This document shows positions 8,094 to 13,723 of a stretch of DNA of 22,171 bases, piece after piece. The stretch is taken from contig USCO01000023.1 of NCBI GenBank assembly GCA_900553135.1, positions 1 to 22,171 on the forward strand. Direction: 5' to 3'. Numbering within the stretch: the stretch's first letter is position 1; each line of letters starts with the position of its first letter. Under the pieces are notes generated by a model. The model worked only from the letters and a program-made list of their open reading frames with translations. It did no database searches and was not told the DNA's origin. The position numbers and the translations under genes are program-made. The stretch is from an uncultured Eubacteriales bacterium (GTDB lineage: Bacteria > Bacillota > Clostridia > Oscillospirales > Oscillospiraceae).

Positions 8094-9015
8094 ACTTCTG
8101 GTCTGGATGGCAGATGCCGCAGGGCTCATAGCCCTGGTCCAGCAGGCTCTGGAGGGTGCCGGTGTAGTCCTGGCGGTTGGCCGGGTTCATGGAGGTCACC
8201 CCGGAGCAGTCGGGCAGGTGGATCTTCTTGGAGCTGGTGTTGAGCACGTAGCTCTCCTCCTGCTCCTGGGGGGCGGAGGTGTTTCCGCTCTCTCCGGCGG
8301 GAGCCTCCTCCGCCAGCCAGCTTTCGCCGGTGGCGTAGTCGATGGTCACCCCGGGCTGGACGTTGTAGCAGTATACGTCAAAGCACACGCCCTCGCCCTG
8401 GTCCTCCACCGACCAGGCCTCCATACGCACCCCGTGGGCCACCAGGTCGTCCCCGTCAAACAGAGGGGTCACCCGGTAGAGCACGTGGTTTTCCGTCTCC
8501 TTCACATAGTCGGCCACCATGTTCTCAAAGGGGAGCATCCCCTCTACATTTAAATACCGGGTGCCGGTGATAAGGTTTTCCTTGTTGGCGTTCTCGGCGG
8601 TGAGCTGATGGCCGATGAGGTGGCAGCGGTTATAGAGGTACTTGCCGTCCACGCAGTCGTACTTCACCGTCTGCCAGCCCGAGGGCTTCACCTGGCCGAT
8701 GCTGCCCCGCTCCTCGGTGGGCATGGTGTCCAGCCCCACGCAGGCGGTGGCAGGCCCGCAGCGGCCCAGGTCGTCCAGGGGGCTGTACTCCTCAAAGGAG
8801 GCCCCATCCTGGGGCAGGTCGGAGAAGTCGGGGACGTTGTCGTCCAGCTCCACATAGGGCTGGCCGCTGTAGGCGGGCAGGTCCTCCAGGGCGGCCACCG
8901 TAGCGGTGGCGGAGCCCTGCTGGGAGACTGTCCCGGCGGGTAAGCCCTCACAGGCGCTGAGAGTCAGGCACAGGGCCAGCAGCAGGGGCAAAAACCAATG
9001 GCGCAGTTGTTTCAT
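8092..9015 (-). CDS. Secreted lipoprotein nuclease: DNA/RNA non-specific endonuclease with C-terminal Cys-rich (Ada-like) domain
   Basis: This 307-residue protein starts at ATG 9015 (MKQLRHWFLP), which gives a clean lipoprotein signal peptide with lipobox LSAC and lipidated Cys22. The open frame extends upstream, but the lipobox and the 4-bp ATGA overlap with the preceding gene fix this start. Residues about 60-255 form an endonuclease NS_2-type domain. The active-site segment is YNRCHLIGHQL (His132 in the place of the DRGH histidine), followed by ENANKENLITGTRYLN and MLPFENMVADY. After a Gly/Ser/Glu linker, the last 45 or so residues (KIHLPDCSGVTSM, then YEPCGICHP) resemble the metal-binding Ada-type Cys tail often appended to extracellular nucleases. 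The likely role is degrading or processing external nucleic acid at the cell surface, for nutrition or DNA uptake. Confidence 0.88.
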   Translation of the reverse strand: MKQLRHWFLPLLLALCLTLSACEGLPAGTVSQQGSATATVAALEDLPAYSGQPYVELDDNVPDFSDLPQDGASFEEYSPLDDLGRCGPATACVGLDTMPTEERGSIGQVKPSGWQTVKYDCVDGKYLYNRCHLIGHQLTAENANKENLITGTRYLNVEGMLPFENMVADYVKETENHVLYRVTPLFDGDDLVAHGVRMEAWSVEDQGEGVCFDVYCYNVQPGVTIDYATGESWLAEEAPAGESGNTSAPQEQEESYVLNTSSKKIHLPDCSGVTSMNPANRQDYTGTLQSLLDQGYEPCGICHPDQK

Positions 9016-9413
9016 GGAAGATAAACCTCTTTCGTAATACGCGGGTGGGAGTGGCCGGGGAACTCCACTTGGGATAGTAGCTTCCACCCCGCTGGGGGCA
9101 GGGTATAGGTGCTTTCCGCAGGATAGCTGCGGTTCCAGCGGTAGAGGATGAGCTTTTCCGCCCGGGCCAGCAGGGGCATGGGGTCCCCCAGCTCCAGGAA
9201 GCACACCTCTCCCGCTCCCGCCTCCTCTTCCGGGGCGTCACACACCCGCAGGCGGGGGTCGGGGTCAAACTGGCGGGCGGTATAGCCGCTCACCCACAGG
9301 GGGGCGTCTCCCGCCTCCAGCAGCAGGTCCCGGCGCACCGCCCGGTCCATGCTCTGGCGGCGGCCGTTGAAGCTCATGCCGCCGCGGTCGTCGATACAAA
9401 GGGCCAGGATCAT
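9012..9413 (-). CDS. Small conserved protein of unknown function, translationally coupled to the nuclease gene
   Basis: This 133-residue soluble protein starts at ATG 9413, with GGAG 7 bases upstream. The longer open frame upstream lacks a ribosome binding site and would read through the promoter. Features are MILALCIDDRGGMSFN, RRQSMDRAVRRDLL, a middle rich in acidic residues, ILYRWNRSYPAES and a C-terminal ITKEVYLP. I recall homologues in Firmicutes carrying unreliable names such as ribonuclease Z. I see no metallo-beta-lactamase HxHxDH motif, so that name is not supported. Its stop overlaps the start of the nuclease gene (ATGA), so the two proteins are probably made together. Confidence 0.75.
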   Translation of the reverse strand: MILALCIDDRGGMSFNGRRQSMDRAVRRDLLLEAGDAPLWVSGYTARQFDPDPRLRVCDAPEEEAGAGEVCFLELGDPMPLLARAEKLILYRWNRSYPAESTYTLPPAGWKLLSQVEFPGHSHPRITKEVYLP

Positions 9414-9455
9414 TCCCTCACTCCTCTCTCTGTGGGCAGCTGACAGTCGCTTCTT

Positions 9456-9484
9456 ATTGTAGCACAGTTTCTCTCCCGATTCCA
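9456..9484 (-). promoter_or_regulatory. Putative extended -10 promoter for the small protein/nuclease operon
   Basis: On the minus strand, TGC-TACAAT (TACAAT at 9461-9456) is an extended -10. A weak -35, TGGAAT (9484-9479), lies 17 bp upstream. The leader would be about 35 nt. It is divergent from the feoAB promoter. Confidence 0.5.
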
Positions 9485-9537
9485 GCGTGTTCTTTTCCCC
9501 ATTCTCTGTGTAAATTGGGGAAAATCTCCCCCACCGC

Positions 9538-9566
9538 TTGCAATACCCACCTGGTTTGGGTAGAAT
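9538..9566 (+). promoter_or_regulatory. feoAB promoter with an inverted repeat filling the spacer
   Basis: The -35 TTGCAA (9538-9543), a 17-bp spacer and the -10 TAGAAT (9561-9566) form a good sigma-A promoter. The spacer contains TACCCA-N7-TGGGTA (9544-9562), a 19-bp dyad that overlaps the first bases of the -10. A repressor bound here would block RNA polymerase. An iron-responsive DtxR- or Fur-type protein is the natural candidate for this gene, but the sequence does not match either consensus well. Confidence 0.65.
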
Positions 9567-9601
9567 AAATCGACTGTAATCACCAGAGAGGACCGAGAAT
9601 A

Positions 9602-12013
9602 ATGGAAGAACGCACACAAAGCCCCCGTACCCTGCAGGACCTGCGTCCCGGGGAAGAGGGCGTGATCCTTTCCGTGGGCAACCAGTCCGGGGCGGTGAAG
9701 CGCCGCCTGGTGGACATGGGGCTCACACCGGGGACCCAGGTGAAGGTGACCAAGATCGCACCCCTGGGCGACCCCCTGGAGGTATCCCTGCGGGGCTATG
9801 AGCTGTCCCTGCGCAAGGACGACGCCGCCCAGATCACCATGGGCCAGCCCCGGCGCAAGCCCGCTCCCGCCCGGCAGGTCATGCCCCGCCACAGCGACCC
9901 CGAGCGGGACCGCCGCCAGCTGCAGGACCATGTCCATGAGCTGGAGCACCACGGACAAAACTACGACCACACCGCCCACGACAGCCGCCCCATGCGGGTG
10001 GCTCTGGCGGGCAACCCCAACTGCGGCAAGACCACCCTCTTCAACGCCCTCACCGGCTCCAACCAGTATGTGGGCAACTGGCCCGGGGTCACGGTGGAGA
10101 AAAAGGAGGGCACCGCCCACCTGGGCGACCGGGAGCTCACCGTGGTGGACCTGCCCGGCATCTACTCTCTTTCCCCCTACTCCATGGAGGAGATCGTGGC
10201 CCGGGACTTTATCATCGGCGAGAATCCCGACGCCGTCATCGACATTGTGGACGCCACCAACCTGGAACGCAACCTCTATCTCACCGTGCAGCTGCTGGAG
10301 CTGGAAAAGCCCATGGTGCTGGCCCTGAACTTCATGGACGAGGTGGAGGCCCGGGGAGACCACATCGACACCTCCCGTCTCAGCCGGGAGCTGGGCGTCC
10401 CCGTGGTGCCCATCATCGCCCGCACCGGCCAGGGTCTGGACGAGCTGCTGCAGGTGGCCCACCGGCAGATGCACCTGGGCTACACCTTTGAACCCGACGA
10501 CCTGTACGACGACTTTACCCACGACATCCACCACCGCATGGGCGAGCTCATCCACGACGCGGCCTACGCCGCCGGACTGCCCGCCCACTGGGCCTCCATT
10601 AAGCTGCTGGAGGGCGACGAGATCGTGGCCAAGGCCCTGAATCTCCCCGCTGAGATCCAGAAAAAGCTGGACGGGATCATCGCCGAGTATGAGCAGTCCA
10701 GCGACCTGGGCGACCGGGAGACCCTCATCGCCGACAGCCGCTACCAGTACATCCAGCGGGTGGTGTCCCACTCCGTGGTGAAGGGGACGGAAAAGGGCCC
10801 CTCCCTCAGCCAGAAGATCGACCGGGTGGTCACGGGCAAGTACACCGCCCTGCCCCTGTTCCTGCTGTCCATGCTGTGCATGTTCGCCATCACCTTCGGC
10901 CCCTTCGGCTCCTGGCTCCAGGACGGGGTCAGCGCCCTCATCGACCTGTTCTCCTCCTGGCTGGAGGGGACCATGACCGCCGCCGGGGTCTCCCCGGTGC
11001 TCATCAGCCTGGTGTGTGACGGCATCATCGCAGGCGTGGGCGGGGTACTCTCCTTCCTGCCCCAGATCGCCCTGCTCTTCTTCTTCCTCAGCTTCCTGGA
11101 GGACTCGGGCTACATGTCCCGGGCCGCCTTTATCATGGACCGGCTGCTGCGCCGTTTCGGCCTCAGCGGCAAGGCTTTTATTCCCATGCTTATGGGCTTT
11201 GGCTGCACGGTGCCCGCCATTATGGGCGCCCGCACCATGGAAAATGAGAAGGACCGGCGCATGACCATCCTCCTCATCCCCTTTATGTCCTGCTCGGCCA
11301 AGCTGCCCGTGTACGGCATGATCGCCGGGGCCTTCTTCGGGGCCTGGGCGGGCCTGGTGGTCTTTGGCCTGTACCTCATCGGCATGGTGTGCGGCATTTT
11401 GTCCGGCATCCTCTTCAAGCACACCCTCTTCTCCGGCGAGCCCGCTCCCTTCGTGCTGGAGCTGCCCCCCTACCGCCTGCCCTCCATGGAGAACATCGCC
11501 ACCCACGTGTGGCAGAAGGTGAAGGGCTTCCTCATCAAGGCGGGCACCCTGATCCTGCTTATGAGCATGGTGCTGTGGATTCTTCAGTCCTTCGACTTCC
11601 GCCTGCACATGGTGGAGGACGCCTCCACCTCCATGCTGGGCATCATCGGCGGCTGGATTGCCCCCATCTTTGCCCCCCTGGGCTTTGGCTTCTGGCAGGC
11701 CGCCGTGGCGCTGCTCACCGGCCTCATTGCCAAGGAGATGGTGGTCTCCTCCCTGTCCATGTTCTACGGCTTTGCCCTCACCGCCAGCAGCGCCCAGGTG
11801 GCTGCCGCCATGACCGGCTTTACCCCCCTGGCCGCCTTCTCCATGCTGGTGTTCATCCTGCTGTACGTCCCCTGCGTGGCCGCGGTGTCCACCCTGGCCA
11901 AGGAGATGAACAGCCTGAAGTGGACCCTGTTTTCCATCCTCTGGCAGATCGGCGTGGCCTACGTGGCCGCCCTGATCGTCCACACCATCGGCCTGGCCCT
12001 GGGTCTGGGCTGA
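9602..12013 (+). CDS. feoB: Ferrous iron transporter FeoB with fused N-terminal FeoA domain
   Basis: This 803-residue protein imports Fe2+ across the cytoplasmic membrane. Residues about 8-80 are a FeoA SH3-like domain (LVDMGLTPGTQVKV). A linker at about 84-130 is rich in His. A GTPase G domain follows: G1 GNPNCGKTT (137-145), G3 DLPG (183-186), G4 NFMD (243-246) and a probable G5 IARTGQG. The membrane half carries both Gate signatures: GFGCTVPAIMGARTMENEKD followed by SCSAKLPVY, and later VPCVAAVSTLAKEM. About ten hydrophobic segments are present. The protein appears complete to its C-terminus (HTIGLALGLG). The start ATG has a GAGAGG site about 11 bases upstream. No separate feoA or feoC was seen in this window. 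Confidence 0.95.
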   Translation: MEERTQSPRTLQDLRPGEEGVILSVGNQSGAVKRRLVDMGLTPGTQVKVTKIAPLGDPLEVSLRGYELSLRKDDAAQITMGQPRRKPAPARQVMPRHSDPERDRRQLQDHVHELEHHGQNYDHTAHDSRPMRVALAGNPNCGKTTLFNALTGSNQYVGNWPGVTVEKKEGTAHLGDRELTVVDLPGIYSLSPYSMEEIVARDFIIGENPDAVIDIVDATNLERNLYLTVQLLELEKPMVLALNFMDEVEARGDHIDTSRLSRELGVPVVPIIARTGQGLDELLQVAHRQMHLGYTFEPDDLYDDFTHDIHHRMGELIHDAAYAAGLPAHWASIKLLEGDEIVAKALNLPAEIQKKLDGIIAEYEQSSDLGDRETLIADSRYQYIQRVVSHSVVKGTEKGPSLSQKIDRVVTGKYTALPLFLLSMLCMFAITFGPFGSWLQDGVSALIDLFSSWLEGTMTAAGVSPVLISLVCDGIIAGVGGVLSFLPQIALLFFFLSFLEDSGYMSRAAFIMDRLLRRFGLSGKAFIPMLMGFGCTVPAIMGARTMENEKDRRMTILLIPFMSCSAKLPVYGMIAGAFFGAWAGLVVFGLYLIGMVCGILSGILFKHTLFSGEPAPFVLELPPYRLPSMENIATHVWQKVKGFLIKAGTLILLMSMVLWILQSFDFRLHMVEDASTSMLGIIGGWIAPIFAPLGFGFWQAAVALLTGLIAKEMVVSSLSMFYGFALTASSAQVAAAMTGFTPLAAFSMLVFILLYVPCVAAVSTLAKEMNSLKWTLFSILWQIGVAYVAALIVHTIGLALGLG

Positions 12014-12029
12014 CAGGAGGTTTATATTT

Positions 12030-12836
12030 ATGGTAAAACTCATCGCGCTGGACCTGGACGGCACTCTGCTGGACCCTCAGGGTCAGATCACCTCCGAGGC
12101 CAAGGCGGCCATCGCCCAGGCCCGGCAGGCTGGGGTCAAGGTGGTGCTCTCCACCGGCCGGGCGGTCCCCGAGGCCGCCGACTTCTCCCAGCGGGCGGGG
12201 TGCGACGCCCTGTCCGTGTGTCTGGGGGGCGCGGTGCTCTCGGAGAATGACTCCTGCCGCCACCTGTGGCGCCGGGACATCCCCAAGGAGAGCGCCCGCC
12301 GGGCTCTGGAGCTGTGCCTGAACCGGCAGATCGAGCTGATGCTCTTCTGCGGGGAGCAGATCGTGCTGGACCCCTTCTCCCATGAGTCCCTGATGCGCAC
12401 CTACCCCTACCCCGCCTTCCACGACAACGCCGTGGTCACCCCCGACCCCATCGCCTACCTGGAGGAGCAGGGCCTGCCCCTGACCAAGATTCACGGGGAC
12501 TGGAACCAGCCCGCCTACCCGCTCCAGGAGCTGTCCGCCCTGGCGGGTGTGGAGCTCACCTCCTCCAACGACCACGACTTTGAGCTGGTCCCCCAGGGCA
12601 TCAACAAGGGCCGCACCCTGGCCATGCTGGCCCTGATGTGGGGCATCCCCCTGGACCAGTGCGCCGCGGTGGGCGACAGCGAAAACGACCTGGCCATGCT
12701 GAAAGCGGTGGGTTATCCCGTGGCCATGGGCAACGGCTGCGCCAGCGTGAAGGCCGCCGCCCGCCACGTGGCCCCCGACAACGCCCACGAGGGCGTGGCA
12801 CATGCCATTTTGTGGTGTCTGGAACAAAATCAATAA
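12030..12836 (+). CDS. Cof-type HAD-superfamily hydrolase (sugar/nucleotide phosphatase family)
   Basis: This 268-residue protein has all four HAD motifs: DLDGT (nucleophile Asp8, acid/base Asp10), STGR (Ser41), NKG (Lys193) and GDSEND (Asp216, Asp220), plus the MGNG loop. The long segment between motifs II and III is the C2-type cap typical of the Cof/YbiV/YidA group. These enzymes dephosphorylate sugar phosphates, pyridoxal phosphate or similar compounds. The substrate cannot be read from sequence. AGGAGG sits 9-10 bases before the ATG, and the gene starts 16 bp after feoB, so it is probably co-transcribed with it and ends at the following terminator. Confidence 0.92.
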   Translation: MVKLIALDLDGTLLDPQGQITSEAKAAIAQARQAGVKVVLSTGRAVPEAADFSQRAGCDALSVCLGGAVLSENDSCRHLWRRDIPKESARRALELCLNRQIELMLFCGEQIVLDPFSHESLMRTYPYPAFHDNAVVTPDPIAYLEEQGLPLTKIHGDWNQPAYPLQELSALAGVELTSSNDHDFELVPQGINKGRTLAMLALMWGIPLDQCAAVGDSENDLAMLKAVGYPVAMGNGCASVKAAARHVAPDNAHEGVAHAILWCLEQNQ

Positions 12837-12841
12837 GTTTG

Positions 12842-12880
12842 GCTGCGAAGAAGAATTTCTCTTCTTCGCAGCTTTTTTCT
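12842..12880 (+). terminator. Intrinsic terminator of the feoAB-HAD operon
   Basis: The 13-bp perfect stem GCTGCGAAGAAGA / TCTTCTTCGCAGC (12842-12854 / 12860-12872) has a 5-nt loop and is followed by six T. The U-tract runs directly into the -35 of the next promoter. Confidence 0.95.
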
Positions 12881-12910
12881 TGACCTTCCACCTGGTGGAA
12901 GGAGTATCCT
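12880..12910 (+). promoter_or_regulatory. MerR/CueR-type promoter with 19-bp spacer and perfect dyad
   Basis: The -35 TTGACC (12880-12885) and -10 TATCCT (12905-12910) are 19 bp apart, two more than the 17-bp optimum. A perfect dyad, CCTTCCACC-T-GGTGGAAGG (12884-12902), lies between and over them. This is the classic layout of promoters that MerR-family activators untwist. The copA promoter bound by CueR in E. coli has the same -35, the same CCTTCC/GGAAGG arms and the same spacing. No MerR-family gene is in the window. Confidence 0.8.
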
Positions 12911-12953
12911 GTCCCTGTCAGCGTGGCTTAATGAAATTTTAAGACTTTCTTTC

Positions 12954-12981
12954 TTGGATTTGAAGGGTTGGGCAGTATGAT
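12954..12981 (+). promoter_or_regulatory. Possible additional promoter upstream of tetR
   Basis: TTGGAT (12954-12959) and TATGAT (12976-12981) are separated by 16 bp. It lies between the MerR-type promoter and the tetR promoter. It is plausible but weaker than either neighbour. Confidence 0.35.
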
Positions 12982-13023
12982 AGGTCCAGGTGTTAAATTT
13001 TTATGAACGCACCCCTTCTCCCC

Positions 13024-13052
13024 TTGACCCCCAACTAGCCCCGCCGTATACT
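13024..13052 (+). promoter_or_regulatory. Promoter of the tetR-efflux operon
   Basis: TTGACC (13024-13029), a 17-bp spacer and TATACT (13047-13052). The TetR-like operator begins at the next base, so the predicted start point lies inside the operator. Confidence 0.8.
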
Positions 13053-13071
13053 ATATGACAACTTGTCATAT
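13053..13071. promoter_or_regulatory. Perfect 19-bp palindromic operator, probably autoregulatory TetR site
   Basis: ATATGACAA-C-TTGTCATAT has 9-bp perfect arms around one central base. It lies between the -10 box and the ribosome binding site of the TetR gene. Its size, symmetry and place are typical of TetR-family operators that repress their own operon. Confidence 0.8.
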
Positions 13072-13088
13072 GGAAGGGAGGATATGCC

Positions 13089-13694
13089 TTGCCCTCTGCC
13101 ACCTTTTTTCATCTCCCCACGGAGAAGCGGGAGACTCTGCTGCGGGCCGCCCGGCACGAATTTGCCCGGGTCCCCTTTGACGAGGCCTCCATCAACCGCA
13201 TCATCCGGGAGGCTGGCATCCCCCGGGGCAGCTTTTACATGTACTTTCAGCACAAGGAGGACCTGTTCCAGTATGTCATGGGCCTGTACGCCCAGCAGCT
13301 GGTGGGGCTCTTTTCCCGCCTGCTGGAGGAGGCCCGGGGCGACCTGTTCTCCGCCTTCCAGGCCCTGTTTCAAACCTTCCTCCGCCTGCGGGGGGATGCA
13401 GAGATCCTGGAGTTTCAGAACATCCTGCGCTGCAACGCCGGGATGCGCCAGGGGGCCCTCCTGGGGGTCATGGAGCCCACCCGGATTCTGGAATCCCTGT
13501 CAGGCCAGATCGACACCACCCGCCTGGACCTGCGGGAGGGCGAGGAACTGGGCGACATGTTCCACATCCTGGTCAGCGCCACGGGGCCCTTTTTGTGCGC
13601 CGCCCTCTTCCGGGAGGACACCCAGAGTCTGGAGCGCCGCTTTTCCGCACAGATGCAGATCCTGCGCCGGGGCATGGAACGCCCCCGCACTTAA
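13089..13694 (+). CDS. TetR/AcrR-family transcriptional regulator (TTG start)
   Basis: This 201-residue protein has an N-terminal helix-turn-helix, residues about 12-57: KRETLLRAARHEFARVPFDEASINRIIREAG, then the recognition segment IPRGSFYMYFQHKEDL. The remaining residues form the helical ligand-binding and dimer domain, which is too variable to predict an inducer. The start is TTG at 13089, set by a strong AGGGAGG at 13075-13081 with a 7-base gap. The nearby ATG at 13084 is in another frame, and no in-frame ATG precedes the HTH. It is the first gene of an efflux operon (29 bp to the adaptor gene) and most likely represses it through the 13053-13071 palindrome until a transported compound binds. 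Confidence 0.9.
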   Translation: MPSATFFHLPTEKRETLLRAARHEFARVPFDEASINRIIREAGIPRGSFYMYFQHKEDLFQYVMGLYAQQLVGLFSRLLEEARGDLFSAFQALFQTFLRLRGDAEILEFQNILRCNAGMRQGALLGVMEPTRILESLSGQIDTTRLDLREGEELGDMFHILVSATGPFLCAALFREDTQSLERRFSAQMQILRRGMERPRT

Positions 13695-13723
13695 GGCCAC
13701 TTTGAAAGTAAGGAGTCAATGCC

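Noticed and set aside
9016..9204. 63-residue N-terminal extension of the nuclease
   Set aside because: It would bury the lipoprotein signal peptide inside the protein. The extension is the shadow of the overlapping small gene.
9012..9413. Ribonuclease Z annotation for the small coupled protein
   Set aside because: The metallo-beta-lactamase HxHxDH motif is absent and the length is far too short.
9544..9562. Calling the feoAB dyad a Fur box
   Set aside because: It lacks the GATAAT-type arms of Fur sites and the TTAGG arms of DtxR/IdeR sites. Only its position suggests iron control, so no regulator is named.
9410..12064. Minus-strand open frame of 884 codons opposite feoAB
   Set aside because: Same antisense artefact of GC-rich codon use. 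It has a His/Gly/Gln-rich translation and no ribosome site, while the plus strand has full FeoA and FeoB motifs.
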